From assembly GCF_021654795.1 (NCBI RefSeq), contig NZ_AP025344.1, forward strand, positions 1,674,501 through 1,738,500: DNA of 64,000 bases. The letters are read 5' to 3'. Every line of letters begins with the position of its first letter. The stretch's first letter is position 1. Shown here one piece after another: positions 28,124 to 37,917 of this stretch. A model generated the notes under the pieces. That model did no database searches. It was not told the DNA's origin and saw only the letters and a list, made by a program, of their open reading frames with translations. The translations under genes and the position numbers were made by a program. The stretch comes from Paenibacillus dendritiformis (lineage in GTDB: Bacteria > Bacillota > Bacilli > Paenibacillales > Paenibacillaceae).

Positions 28124-28143
28124 CCATGTAGGAGCGTGGATGA

Positions 28144-29205
28144 ATGAAGACAGGAACGAAGGTGATGACCGCTTTCCTCATTCTGATTATCGTGGCGGGG
28201 GCCGGCGTAATCGGTTATGTGTGGAACGGCATGCAGCCGCTGCCGGCGGAGGAGCGCGAGATTACAGTCACGATCGAGCCGGGGACGGGAACGTCAAGCA
28301 TCGCTTCCCGCCTGGAGGCAGAGGGCGTTATTAAGAATGCACTTATTTTTAAAGGCTATTTGAGATATAAAAATGAAGGCTCCCGTTTTCAGGCCGGGAC
28401 GTACGCGTTCCAGCCCGGTGATACGTATGACGAGATTATTGCCCGTCTGAATCAGGGCGATGTCGTTCCGGATAAAATGATCCGCTTTACGATTCCCGAG
28501 GGCTATACGATCGCGCAAATTGCCGACAAGCTGGCTGACGAAGGGTATGTGAACAAGGACACCTTCCTCAAGCTGGCGGATGACATCGCGTGGTTATCGG
28601 GGCATTCCGAATTAACGGCGCATATTCCAGCCGACGATGACATCAAGCATCCGCTGGAAGGGTATTTATTCCCGGAGACGTATGAGATGAAGGAGGGCAG
28701 CAGCGAGGAAGAGATCATCATCCGCATGCTGGAGGAGATGCAGCAGCGGCTCGTTGACATCTCGCCGAACTGGGAAGCCGAGCTCCAAACGCAAAATTTA
28801 ACGCTTCATCAATGGTTAACTGCCGCGTCGCTCATCGAACGGGAGGTCGTCGTCGATGAGGAGCGTCCGCTTGTGGCGGGGGTCATCTTCAACCGCATGA
28901 AGCAGAACATGAAGCTGCAGATCGACGCCACCGTCCAGTACGCGCTGGACAAGCCGAAGGAACGGCTGTATTATAAGGACTTGGATATTCAGAGCCCTTA
29001 TAATACGTATCAGATCGACGGCTTGCCGCCGGGTCCGATCGCGAGTCCGAGCAGCGCGTCGCTGGAGGCGGTGCTGCATCCGGAGGCTTCCGACTACTTG
29101 TTCTATGTTACTAAAAAAGACGGCAGCTTCAGTCATTTGTTCGCCAAAACGTATGAAGAGCATCTAAAAAATATCGAGAAAAGCAAACAGACAGCAGGGG
29201 AATAG
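28144..29205 (+). CDS. mltG: Endolytic murein transglycosylase MltG (YrrL)
   Basis: Membrane-anchored enzyme that cuts nascent glycan strands and limits their length. 353 residues: one N-terminal membrane helix (FLILIIVAGAGVIGYVW), a LysM-like segment (about 45-125, ending FTIPEGYTIAQIADKLADEG) and the YceG catalytic domain with the active Glu in SLIEREVVVDEERPLVAGV and NRM, plus NTYQIDGLPPGPIASPS. GGAG precedes the ATG. In B. subtilis an O-methyltransferase gene (yrrM) comes next; here the U32 gene follows directly after 17 bases. Confidence 0.95.
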   Translation: MKTGTKVMTAFLILIIVAGAGVIGYVWNGMQPLPAEEREITVTIEPGTGTSSIASRLEAEGVIKNALIFKGYLRYKNEGSRFQAGTYAFQPGDTYDEIIARLNQGDVVPDKMIRFTIPEGYTIAQIADKLADEGYVNKDTFLKLADDIAWLSGHSELTAHIPADDDIKHPLEGYLFPETYEMKEGSSEEEIIIRMLEEMQQRLVDISPNWEAELQTQNLTLHQWLTAASLIEREVVVDEERPLVAGVIFNRMKQNMKLQIDATVQYALDKPKERLYYKDLDIQSPYNTYQIDGLPPGPIASPSSASLEAVLHPEASDYLFYVTKKDGSFSHLFAKTYEEHLKNIEKSKQTAGE

Positions 29206-29222
29206 AAAGTGGGGAAGAAACG

Positions 29223-30158
29223 ATGACGTATCAGCCCGAATTGCTCGTCACCGCCGGCAGCACGGAAGAGGTCGCGCGTCTGCTTGAAGCCGGCGCGAAT
29301 GCGGTCGTGGTAGGGGAAGAGAAGTACGGAGTGCGTCTGCCGGGCAATATGACGCCCGATCGCATTGAAGCAAGCTTGCCGCATGCCCGCGCCCTCGGGG
29401 CGAAGCTGTATGTGGCGGTGAACAATATATTTCACAACGACCGGCTTCAAGATTTGGCCGACTATTTGCGCTGCCTGGAGCAGTTGAAGGTGGATGCGAT
29501 CGTCTTTGGCGATCCTGCCGTGCTGATGACCGCGCGCTCAGCTGCGCCTTCGTTGAGGCTGCACTGGAATGCCGAGATGACATCAACCAACTACAAGACG
29601 GCGAAATACTGGCAGAAACGCGGTGCGAGCCGTATCGTTGCGGCGCGCGAGCTGAATATGGAACAGCTCCTGGAAATGAAGCGGCAGCTGCCGGACATGG
29701 ATGTGGAGATTCAAGTGCATGGCATGACGAATATTTATCATTCCAAGCGGCATCTGGTGAATCATTACTTCGCGAGTATCGGGGAGCACGACGAGATCGG
29801 CCGTGCCGATAGGAGCCGGAAGCTGTTCCTTATTGAGCAGGAACGTCGCGATGAGAAATATCCGATCTTCGAGGATGCGAACGGCACGCATATTATGAGC
29901 TCGGATGACATCTGCGTGCTGGAGGATCTGAAGCCGCTGCTGGACGCGCGGGTGGACAGCTTCAAGATTGAAGGGCTGCTGAAATCCGTATCCTATAATG
30001 AGACCGTCGTGAAGGTCTATCGGGAAGCGATTGACAGCTATCTTCGCGATCCGGAGCAGTACTGTTTCAAGGAAGAGTGGATGGATCGCATCCGGGCCGT
30101 GCAGGATCCGGAGCGCGAGCTGTCGTTTGGATTTTTCTATAAAGATCAGGTGTATTAA
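29223..30158 (+). CDS. trhP1: U32-family tRNA hydroxylation protein, P1-type (YrrN)
   Basis: 311 residues. The TIM-barrel start ELLVTAGSTEEVARLLEAGANAV and the ADRSRKLFLIEQERR segment fit the YrrN branch of U32 proteins, which with YrrO makes 5-hydroxyuridine at the wobble base of tRNA from prephenate. It lacks the cysteine cluster that binds iron-sulfur in the P2 partner, as expected for P1. The old label of peptidase is not supported by its pathway role. The partner gene begins 17 bases downstream. Confidence 0.88.
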   Translation: MTYQPELLVTAGSTEEVARLLEAGANAVVVGEEKYGVRLPGNMTPDRIEASLPHARALGAKLYVAVNNIFHNDRLQDLADYLRCLEQLKVDAIVFGDPAVLMTARSAAPSLRLHWNAEMTSTNYKTAKYWQKRGASRIVAARELNMEQLLEMKRQLPDMDVEIQVHGMTNIYHSKRHLVNHYFASIGEHDEIGRADRSRKLFLIEQERRDEKYPIFEDANGTHIMSSDDICVLEDLKPLLDARVDSFKIEGLLKSVSYNETVVKVYREAIDSYLRDPEQYCFKEEWMDRIRAVQDPERELSFGFFYKDQVY

Positions 30159-30175
30159 GAAGGGAGCGAACAGCG

Positions 30176-31519
30176 ATGACAACCGAAGCGAAGCCTGCCA
30201 AATGGAAAGGCAAGCGGTATCGACTGGATAAGCCCGAATTGCTCGCTCCCGCCGGGAACCTGGAGAAGCTGAAGTTCGCGATTCATTATGGCGCGGACGC
30301 CGTCTATATCGGCGGACAGAAATACGGTCTGCGCTCGAATGCAGACAATTTCAGCTTCGAGGAAATGCGGGAAGGCGTAGAGTTCGCCCGGAAATACGGA
30401 GCGAAAGTATTCGTGGCGACGAACATTTATGCGCATAATGAAGATCTGGAAGGGATTGGGGACTACCTGCGCCAACTGGAGCAGGTTGGGATCAGCGCGA
30501 TCATTGCCGCGGATCCGATTATTATCGAGACGGCACAGCGCGTGACGCCGGGGCTGGAAGTGCATGTCAGCACCCAGCAGTCGATTGCCAATTGGCAGAC
30601 GGTCCAATTCTGGAAGGAAGAAGGCGCGCCGCGCGTCGTCCTGGCCCGGGAGACGAGCCTGGAAGAGATCGTGGAGATCAAGCAGCATGTGGACGTCGAA
30701 ATCGAGGCGTTCATCCACGGAGCGATGTGCTCCTCTTATTCGGGACGCTGCGTGCTGTCCAATCACTTCACGAACCGGGATTCGAACCGGGGCGGCTGCT
30801 GCCAATCGTGCCGCTGGAAATATGATCTGTTCGAAGACGGACGGCCGGATCCGGATCGGGTCGTCACTCCGGAGGAAGCTGCGGGCTCTCCAGTGCTGGA
30901 GCAATTCCGGCTCGGCGTGAACCAGCTTGCTCTTGCGGATGAGGAGGATCATGCCTTCTCGATGAGCTCGAAGGATCTGTGCATGATTGAACATCTGCCC
31001 GATCTGATCGATGCCGGGGTCGACAGCTTCAAAATTGAAGGCCGGATGAAATCGATTCACTATGTGGCTACGGTCGTGAACGTGTACCGGCAAGTGATCG
31101 ATGCCTATATGGCCGATCCGGACAATTATGAGTTGAAGCCGGAATGGCTGGACGAGATTCGCAAGGCGGCGAACCGTCCCGTCAATACGGGCTTCTTCTA
31201 TGACGAGCCGGATCACGAGGATCATATCTATGAACCGGAAGAGAAGGCGGCGCCGTATGACTTCGCGGGGCTGGTCATGGACTATGATCCGGCGACGGGC
31301 ATGGCGACGATCCAGCAGCGGAACCACTTCAAGCCGGGGGCGGAAGTCGAGTTCTTCGGCCCGAACGGCACCTTCTTCAAGCAGACGATCGACAAGCTGT
31401 GGGATACCGAGGGCAACGAGCTGGATGCCGCACGCCATCCGCTGCAGCTTGTGCGAATGAAGGTCAACGAACCGGTTCAATATTTTGATATGATGCGGAA
31501 AAAAACAGCAAAGGCCTAA
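30176..31519 (+). CDS. trhP2: U32-family tRNA hydroxylation protein, P2-type (YrrO)
   Basis: 447 residues with the U32 signature EAFIHGAMCSSYSGRCVLSN followed by NRGGCCQSCRWKY, which provides the cysteines for an iron-sulfur cluster, and a C-terminal beta-barrel domain (GLVMDYDPATGMATIQQRNHF). Acts with TrhP1 in prephenate-dependent formation of ho5U34 in tRNA. AGGGAG upstream of the ATG. Followed by a clear terminator. Confidence 0.92.
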   Translation: MTTEAKPAKWKGKRYRLDKPELLAPAGNLEKLKFAIHYGADAVYIGGQKYGLRSNADNFSFEEMREGVEFARKYGAKVFVATNIYAHNEDLEGIGDYLRQLEQVGISAIIAADPIIIETAQRVTPGLEVHVSTQQSIANWQTVQFWKEEGAPRVVLARETSLEEIVEIKQHVDVEIEAFIHGAMCSSYSGRCVLSNHFTNRDSNRGGCCQSCRWKYDLFEDGRPDPDRVVTPEEAAGSPVLEQFRLGVNQLALADEEDHAFSMSSKDLCMIEHLPDLIDAGVDSFKIEGRMKSIHYVATVVNVYRQVIDAYMADPDNYELKPEWLDEIRKAANRPVNTGFFYDEPDHEDHIYEPEEKAAPYDFAGLVMDYDPATGMATIQQRNHFKPGAEVEFFGPNGTFFKQTIDKLWDTEGNELDAARHPLQLVRMKVNEPVQYFDMMRKKTAKA

Positions 31520-31527
31520 CCGAATTT

Positions 31528-31559
31528 AAGCCTGCTCCCATTGAGGGGGCAGGCTTTTT
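31528..31559 (+). terminator. Intrinsic terminator of mltG-trhP unit
   Basis: AAGCCTGCTCCC (31528-31539) pairs with GGGGGCAGGCTT (31545-31556) and runs into a five-T tract. Confidence 0.88.
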
Positions 31560-31619
31560 CTATTTATAACTTTAACAAAAGCTTTGGGCTTTCAGGTGCG
31601 CCATTCGTACTTGTTCGGA

Positions 31620-31918
31620 TGTGCAAGCTCCCTTCTGCTCGGTAAAGGTGTTCAATGAAGACATGGCTGCCTTATGAGCGCTATCCCCGCGGGGCAGGTA
31701 GTATTCAAGTATGCCGTGAATGCTCCAAATGAGCAGTATCCCCATCAGGCAGGAAGAACAAATAGGTATGGAATGTATCTGATGTGCAATATCCCTTCTG
31801 CTCAGAAAATGTGTTCAATGCGGTCATGGCTGCCTTATGAGCGCTATCCCCATGGGGCAGGAAAGTATTCAAGTATGCCGTGAATGGTCCATATGAGCAG
31901 AATTCCCGTTCGATAGGA
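31620..31918. repeat. Higher-order tandem repeat: 55-base units in 163-base trimers
   Basis: Monomers of 55, 55 and 53 bases each begin ATGWGC, followed by a TATCCC-like core (31620-31674, 31675-31729, 31730-31782). The trimer then repeats from 31783, with units 1 and 2 nearly identical to the first round (both share TGGCTGCCTTATGAGCGC). The second trimer is cut short in unit 3 near 31918. Confidence 0.8.
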
Positions 31919-32031
31919 AGTTAAGTAAGACAATTTAGTTTGTGACCCAACTTTTCTTGGGCGGTGGCCGTTTCTATTAAGACTAGTGTAGGAATCTGAC
32001 TGGTTGGGAGACTCACCAAAAGATATGCCGT

Positions 32032-32231
32032 ACCTGAACGGATGGGAGAATGAAAGAAAGACGTTCGGGATACCTGAACGGATGGGAGAATGAAAGAAAG
32101 ACGTTCGGGATACCTGAACGGATGGGAGAATGAAAGAAAGACGTTCGGGATACCTGAACGGATGGGAGAATGAAGGAAAGACGTGCGGAAGACCTGAACG
32201 GCTGGGACCAATAAACGAAAGACGCTCGAGA
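32032..32231. repeat. Five-copy 40-base tandem repeat
   Basis: Unit starts ACCTGAACGGATGGGAGAAT and ends ACGTTCGGGAT. Copies at 32032, 32072 and 32112 are identical; 32152 has a few changes at its end; 32192 is diverged. No spacers, so not a CRISPR array. Confidence 0.95.
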
Positions 32232-32469
32232 AGGCATCCTGAGGGCTGGAAGGACAACCATAAGGCAGGATCCGGGAAGGGCGATTTAGCTGTTTCATTG
32301 ATTGATCAATTTTCTCAGCAACTTCATTTTGTTACATATTTAGTCACAAAATCGTGGATGCGCTTCCAAATATGAGAAAGGGATTTTGTACGGAGCTGTC
32401 GAAGTAGTGCATAAGACATAGTTGTAGGTACAATGACCTTGATATTGTGTTGGAGGAGAGGTGCTGTCC

Positions 32470-34578
32470 ATGCGTACACTATTACGCGGCTCCGAGCCGC
32501 CTCATGCCGGGGAACAACGTGCTTCTGCTGCTAGACATTCTTTTCATCCGCTGCGCTCGGTCGGGATGAAGCTGTTTTTCATTTTTTTCGTCAGTATTGC
32601 GCTTCTGGTCGGTTCTGTGGGGCTGCTTTCATTTTTTCAAGCACGAAGCATCATCCAGAGCCAGATCGCCCAGGCCCAGGAACAGACGTTGATTCAGGTG
32701 GGAGAGAAGCTGGATTTGTTCTTCACCAACTATTCCGAGTTATCTGCGCAGATTTTGCTCAACCAAGATATACAAGCCGCCTTTTTGGAAGCGGCGCTTC
32801 AGCGTGAAAGCAATGAATATGAAAAACTGCAAAATCGGGTTCGTGTCGAGAATCACTTGAAATCGTATGTGATCGGCAATCCGACGCTGCACGGCATTTA
32901 CCTGCTTCCCGTGAATGAGAAGGAGCCTTCCTTCACGTCCGGCGCATCGGATGAAGGGCTCAAGGAGCTGCGCCAGGAGAAGTGGTTCACGGAGGCGCAG
33001 GAGCGGCCGGGAGAGGTGCTGTGGCTGCCTGCGAAGACGGCAGGAATCTCGGGCGACAGCCCGGATGCGGCGTTCGGGCTCGCCCGGGCCGTTAAAAATA
33101 CATATACGGGCAAAACGCAATATATCGTCGTGGTGGAAATCTATTTATCGGGACTGCAGGAGCGGATCCGCTGGAAGACGGAGGAGGGCGCTTTCGCCCA
33201 GATCGTCGATGCCGAGGGCAAGCTGGTCTTCTCGGAGCAGACGGAAGCCGCGGGCGAGCCGCCGGGCACCCGGCTTGCTGCCGATCCCGACCGTGCGAGC
33301 GGACGAGGGGAGACCTCGGATGCGAACGGGGGCGCGCTTCTCGGCGCTTACTACCGTTCCCCGGTTACCGGCTGGACGTTGAACGGCTTCACGCCGTCCA
33401 GTGTGTTGCTGCAAGATACAATCACGATTCGGAATATTTCGTGGACGGCCATAGCCATCTCGCTTGGCGTGGCGCTGCTCATCGGCTGGTATGTCATTCG
33501 AAGCATAGGCTACCCGCTTGAGCGGCTGAGCCATCTGATGGAGGAGGGAGCGAGGGGCCGGCTAGGTCTGCAGATGAAGCACCGCTCCCAGGATGATATC
33601 GGGCGGGTCGCGGCCAGCTTCAATGCGATGATGGCCCGAATCGGCGAACTGGTCGGGCGGACGGAGGAGTCGGCCCAGGCCGTGCTGGCGACGGCCGGGA
33701 AGCTGACGGAGGCATCCCACGCGACCTCTCAGTCCGCCGAGGAGATTGCGCTGGCGACGGAAGAGATTGCGCACGGTTCGACGATGCTGGCCGCCGAAGC
33801 GGAGCGGGGCAATGAGTGGACCGGCCGCACGTCGGCGCAGATGCTGCAGGTCATCGATTTGAACGTGGAAATGTATCGCGCGGCGGCGGAGGTGGAGGCA
33901 GCCGGACAGCGGGGCTCCGCCTATATGGAAGATCTGGGGCGCAAAACCGGGCTGACCGAGCGGCGCATTCATGCCCTTGTCGGCAAGGTCGACGCGCTGA
34001 AGAGCGGGTCAGGGGCGATTCGCCATATTCTTGACCTGCTGACGCAGATTGCGAAGCAGACCAATATTTTATCGTTGAACGCCGCGATCGAGGCGGCGCG
34101 GGCAGGTTCCGCCGGGCGCGGGTTCCTGGTCGTCGCGGATCAGATACGCAGTCTGGCGGATGAGTCGGCGCGGGCGATTGAGCATGTCAGGGAACGAACG
34201 GAAGCGATTGAACGGGAGATGTCGGAGACGGTTGAGATGCTGAGCGGGATCCGGCCGGTGTTCGAAGAGCAGCTCGCGGCCGTGCATGGAGCCGATTCGC
34301 TCTTTCAGGAAGTGCAGGAGCATATGGGTCTGTTCATGGCGAAGCTGGATCAGGCGACGGAAGCGGTTAACGAACTGGATGAGACGCAGCGCATGCTGAC
34401 GGAAGCGATGACGAATGTCGGGGGCGTGGCCGAGGAGTCGGCGGCGACAACGGAGGAAGTCGCTTCCTTGAGCGGGGAGCAGAAGTCGGTATCCGAGCAG
34501 CTTGTCTCGTTGTCGCAAGAGCTGGAAGCCGTCTCGAAGCATCTGACGGAGCGGCTTGCCCAATTTCAACTGAATTAA
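32470..34578 (+). CDS. Methyl-accepting chemotaxis protein
   Basis: 702-residue chemoreceptor. First membrane helix about 35-58 ([20 protein letters not shown]), extracellular sensor of about 230 residues (dCache-like), second helix near 320-340 ([19 protein letters not shown]), HAMP domain, then the cytoplasmic coiled coil with the conserved tip [20 protein letters not shown] and [18 protein letters not shown]. Signals to CheA/CheW. Ligand cannot be told from sequence. The ATG at 32470 is the right distance from GGAGGAG; the in-frame GTG at 32461 abuts that site. No che genes are nearby, so it is an orphan receptor. Confidence 0.92.
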   Translation: MRTLLRGSEPPHAGEQRASAARHSFHPLRSVGMKLFFIFFVSIALLVGSVGLLSFFQARSIIQSQIAQAQEQTLIQVGEKLDLFFTNYSELSAQILLNQDIQAAFLEAALQRESNEYEKLQNRVRVENHLKSYVIGNPTLHGIYLLPVNEKEPSFTSGASDEGLKELRQEKWFTEAQERPGEVLWLPAKTAGISGDSPDAAFGLARAVKNTYTGKTQYIVVVEIYLSGLQERIRWKTEEGAFAQIVDAEGKLVFSEQTEAAGEPPGTRLAADPDRASGRGETSDANGGALLGAYYRSPVTGWTLNGFTPSSVLLQDTITIRNISWTAIAISLGVALLIGWYVIRSIGYPLERLSHLMEEGARGRLGLQMKHRSQDDIGRVAASFNAMMARIGELVGRTEESAQAVLATAGKLTEASHATSQSAEEIALATEEIAHGSTMLAAEAERGNEWTGRTSAQMLQVIDLNVEMYRAAAEVEAAGQRGSAYMEDLGRKTGLTERRIHALVGKVDALKSGSGAIRHILDLLTQIAKQTNILSLNAAIEAARAGSAGRGFLVVADQIRSLADESARAIEHVRERTEAIEREMSETVEMLSGIRPVFEEQLAAVHGADSLFQEVQEHMGLFMAKLDQATEAVNELDETQRMLTEAMTNVGGVAEESAATTEEVASLSGEQKSVSEQLVSLSQELEAVSKHLTERLAQFQLN

Positions 34579-34596
34579 CGTCATCCCGGTCTTTGG

Positions 34597-34627
34597 CTGC
34601 CCTCTGCTTGAAGGGGGCAGTTTTTTT
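34597..34627 (+). terminator. Intrinsic terminator of chemoreceptor gene
   Basis: CTGCCC (34597-34602) and GGGCAG (34615-34620) around a 12-base loop that can extend, then seven T. Confidence 0.85.
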
Positions 34628-34695
34628 GTATGCGTTTCCGTCGATACTGGACGTAGAAGCATATTCGATGGGATATCCACGGAAGGAGGATTGGC

Positions 34696-36573
34696 ATGAT
34701 GGGAAGCAGATGGAAAACGGGCATGTCGCAGCTCGCCGGGCTGCTGTCGCTTGCCCGGGGGCGCATAGCGGCGGCCAGCTTCTTGATTGCCGCCGTGCTC
34801 GGTGTCTACGTTATGCGGCTTGGCTGGCTGCAGCTTATCGAGCCGCATCGTCCCGTGCAGGGGGGCGGGCATACGCTGCTGCAGCGTTCCATTATACAGC
34901 GGGAACGAGGCATTGTGCTCGACGACGGCCGGGGGCCGATCCTGGATCGCAGCGGCCGTCCCTATACGAGAACGGCCGTGCAGGCTGCGGTCCTGTTCCC
35001 CGTTCATCGCGACTCGATATCATCTGAAGCGGTGCGAACGCTAGCGCTCTGGTTCCACACGACCGAACGCGACGTGCGGGCACGCTGGGAGGGCGCCGCC
35101 GAACCGCTCGTATGGCCTTCGTCCCGCGACGGCAAGCTGCCTTATCCGCTCACGCCGGAGCAGTCCCGGCGGCTGAACGCTTCCGGCTGGGACGGGGTGC
35201 GCTCCCTGCCGATTACCGTGCGATATCCGCTCGGCAAGGATACGCCGCAATGGATCGGCTTCGTCGCGCAATCAGCAGGGGATCAAGCCGGAGCAGGCAT
35301 ATCCGGGATGAGCGGAAGGTCAGGATTGGAGCGGGCGTTCGAGCCGTTGCTGCGCAGTCTCGGACCGACGATTCTCGTCCATTATACCGATGCCGATCGG
35401 CGTCCGCTATACGGCCTCGATATCCGGCTCCGCCGTCCGGACAACCCGTATTACCCGCTGCAGCTTGTCACGACCGCGGATCGCGAGATCGAGTCCGCGA
35501 TTGGACGAGCCGCGGATGAAGCGGGGATGAAGAAGGGCTCTGTCGTCGTGCTCGATGCGGCCACGCGCGATGTCGTAGCGATGGTGTCCCGCCCGGCCGC
35601 CGACCCGAACCATGTGACGCCGGAGGAGGAGAACTGGAATAACCGTGCGGTCAAGGCTCTTCCGCCAGGATCCGTGTATAAGCTCTTCATCGCCGCGGCC
35701 GCTCTCGAAGCTCAAGTCACGGATCCGCAGGAACGATTCCATTGCAGCGGCGGCTACGGCAAATACGGCCTATCCTGCTGGGTGAAGGACGGGCATGGAA
35801 CTTTGACGCTGCGCGAAGCGTTGGCGAAATCTTGCAATGTCGTCTTCGCAGAGCTGGCCGAGCGAATGAGCGCCGCCGATCTGGAGACGTATGCCAAGCG
35901 GTCGGGGCTGGCGGGCACTGTCGGCATGAGTTCCTCGGATGGGCGCGGGCATAACGGGTTGAAGCATTTTGATGGAGAGGAGGCGAGCCGGATATTTGCG
36001 GAGGGAGAGGATAACGGGAAGATTGACGGGGGAGAGCGGGCGCAGCTTGGCATCGGACAGCGCAATGTGCGTCTGACCCCGTTGGCGGCTGCCAATTACG
36101 TCGTCACTCTGCTTCAGGACGGTGCCGCAGGGGAGCCTCGCCTCGTTCAGGAGCTCCGTTATGCGAATGGGCTTCCCTTCGCCCGCTTCGATGCCGGAGC
36201 GGACAGCGAACAGGTGATGAAGCCGCAGACGGCGAGACAGCTACGCCGTTGGATGGAGGATACCGTCGCCTACGGGACGGGGATGTCGCTTCGCCAAGCG
36301 GCCTGGCGGCTGGCGGGGAAGAGCGGAACCGCACAAGCGGATGCCTACGGAAGCGGTCGGCTCCATACGTGGTTCGTCGGATATGGTCCGGTGGAGAAGC
36401 CCAAATATGCGGTGAGCGTCATCTTTGAGGATGAGCCCGCGGGGACCTCCCACCGGGCAACCGCCTTGTTCGGCAAAGTCATGGATCTGCTCGCCGAGCA
36501 TGAGATTTCCGGCTTGCCGCCCCGCAGCACGCGGTACGGCCTGTTGCGGCTTGCCGCCCATAGCACGCGGTAA
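34696..36573 (+). CDS. Class B penicillin-binding protein (PbpI-like transpeptidase)
   Basis: 625 residues. An N-terminal membrane anchor (ASFLIAAVLGVYVMRLGWLQL), a dimerisation domain with RGIVLDDGRGPILDRSGRP, and a C-terminal transpeptidase domain with SxxK (PPGSVYKLF), SxN (KSCNVV) and KSGT (GKSGTAQA) motifs. Cross-links peptidoglycan; position after the U32 genes matches B. subtilis pbpI (yrrR), which has a minor, sporulation-linked role. The class B core is complete, though the penicillin-binding domain is shorter than in PBP2/PBP3. AAGGAGG precedes the double ATG. Confidence 0.9.
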   Translation: MMGSRWKTGMSQLAGLLSLARGRIAAASFLIAAVLGVYVMRLGWLQLIEPHRPVQGGGHTLLQRSIIQRERGIVLDDGRGPILDRSGRPYTRTAVQAAVLFPVHRDSISSEAVRTLALWFHTTERDVRARWEGAAEPLVWPSSRDGKLPYPLTPEQSRRLNASGWDGVRSLPITVRYPLGKDTPQWIGFVAQSAGDQAGAGISGMSGRSGLERAFEPLLRSLGPTILVHYTDADRRPLYGLDIRLRRPDNPYYPLQLVTTADREIESAIGRAADEAGMKKGSVVVLDAATRDVVAMVSRPAADPNHVTPEEENWNNRAVKALPPGSVYKLFIAAAALEAQVTDPQERFHCSGGYGKYGLSCWVKDGHGTLTLREALAKSCNVVFAELAERMSAADLETYAKRSGLAGTVGMSSSDGRGHNGLKHFDGEEASRIFAEGEDNGKIDGGERAQLGIGQRNVRLTPLAAANYVVTLLQDGAAGEPRLVQELRYANGLPFARFDAGADSEQVMKPQTARQLRRWMEDTVAYGTGMSLRQAAWRLAGKSGTAQADAYGSGRLHTWFVGYGPVEKPKYAVSVIFEDEPAGTSHRATALFGKVMDLLAEHEISGLPPRSTRYGLLRLAAHSTR

Positions 36574-36624
36574 CCGCCGGTTCAGGCTTGTCCGCGCGGC
36601 TGCGGCTGCGTGCCGGGAGGAAAA

Positions 36625-37773
36625 TTATTTATTATCCGAATCCCGCACGGTTCCGTCATTCGCACCCGGTCCTTCCGGGAAAGGGGAGGTATCGAATTCT
36701 TCTTTTGGCATACGAATCCATTTGTTCAAATACCCTTGATCATAGAGAGCCTTGACCAAAATAAGAAGAATAGGCGACAGCACGACCCCCACGACACCAA
36801 ATAACGACAAAGATAATATCATAAAGGAGAGCATCGTAAACGCAGACACGCCCAGCGTATTGCCCGTAATTTTCGGATCCAGTATTTGCCGGGTGATCAG
36901 CGTGACGCCCAGAACGACGGTTAGCCAGATGGCAAGCGAACTGTTCCCCGCGATGAACAGGTATACGATCCACGGAATAAAGATGACCGGAACGCCGAGC
37001 AGCGGCAGAAGATCGAACAAAGCGGACAAGAGGCCGATCAGAAATGCATTGCTCACGCCGAGGAGCAGCAGCGAGATGAAAATAATGCCGAACGTAATCG
37101 AGATCAGCTTCAGCTGCGCTTTCAAATAGGCCGCAATCCCTTTGATGACATTTTCCTTCAGGAACGTATAGGCATGGCGAAATGTTTTGGGCGTATGGGT
37201 GCGCGCCGCTCTTCTCCACGTATCGATCTCGATGCTGAGGAAGTACGCCAGTATAATCGCGATGCCGAAATTGACGGTGAACGCCGAGAAGGAGGAAATA
37301 TTATTGATAATCCAGCTTAAAAAATCGAGCGCAATTTGCGAGCCTTTTTTCGCTATCGTCCCGACGTATTCATTCAGGCGCACGGTCACGTCTTCGGGAA
37401 GCGCCTCATATTTCTGATGAAGGAACGCGGTAATATTCGCAAATTCCTTCTGCAGAACTTCAATATATTTGGGCATTCTCTCCTGGAGCTCAATCGCCTG
37501 CTTCATCGCAATGAAGCCAAGTCCGAAAATGGCGCCCAGAATGAGCAGAATAAACAGCCCTACCGACAGGGCGGAAGCGATCGCCTTGTTGACGCCGCGT
37601 CGATGGAGAAATCCGGCTAGCGGTTCAATAAGCATGAACACGATGAAGGCAAGGAAAATAGGCTTCGCGATGGAATACAGGTAACTGAAGCTATACATGA
37701 TAAGGTAGATCGTCAGTACAAGCAGTCCAATGTCAAAAGCCGTTCTCCAATATTTGCGGTAAAACGCGATCAT
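36625..37773 (-). CDS. AI-2E family transporter / PF01594 permease (YtvI-like), second copy
   Basis: 382 residues, about eight membrane helices. Starts MIAFYRKYWRTAFDIGLL; core IGLLSALFDLLPLLGVPVIFIPW and RQILDPKITGNTLGVSAFTML match the PF01594 family. It is closer in look to YtvI-type sporulation membrane proteins than the copy at 17729, but I cannot settle that by eye. The tail is acidic and proline-rich. AAAGGAG is eight bases before ATG 37773; an upstream in-frame ATG at 37815 has none. Convergent with the PBP gene. Substrate unknown. Confidence 0.85.
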   Translation of the reverse strand: MIAFYRKYWRTAFDIGLLVLTIYLIMYSFSYLYSIAKPIFLAFIVFMLIEPLAGFLHRRGVNKAIASALSVGLFILLILGAIFGLGFIAMKQAIELQERMPKYIEVLQKEFANITAFLHQKYEALPEDVTVRLNEYVGTIAKKGSQIALDFLSWIINNISSFSAFTVNFGIAIILAYFLSIEIDTWRRAARTHTPKTFRHAYTFLKENVIKGIAAYLKAQLKLISITFGIIFISLLLLGVSNAFLIGLLSALFDLLPLLGVPVIFIPWIVYLFIAGNSSLAIWLTVVLGVTLITRQILDPKITGNTLGVSAFTMLSFMILSLSLFGVVGVVLSPILLILVKALYDQGYLNKWIRMPKEEFDTSPFPEGPGANDGTVRDSDNK

Positions 37774-37917
37774 GAATATAACTCCTTTGCTCCCTATTCT
37801 TTTCTTGGATCCCATTGTACACGAAAATGAATTCCAGTGCCTATTCTTTCATGATATGTTACAATAAACTTATCGCCTCGCAGGGTATAGATATAAGAAT
37901 GAAACGGGGAAATTGGG

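Larger units (their letters stand above)
31520..32469. other. 950-base gene-free repeat interval
   Basis: Holds the terminator of trhP2, a 163-base higher-order repeat, a five-copy 40-base array and about 220 bases before the chemoreceptor start. All minus-strand frames through the 40-base array stay open because the unit has no stops in any frame; I do not take them for genes. B. subtilis has udk and greA in the equivalent place. Confidence 0.7.

Noticed and set aside
32032..32231. CRISPR array
   Set aside because: Repeats are contiguous with no spacers and no cas genes are present.
31844..32298. Minus-strand frames in the 40-base array
   Set aside because: Repetitive RLSFILPSVQVSR-type peptides appear in all frames because the unit has no stops; no start signals.
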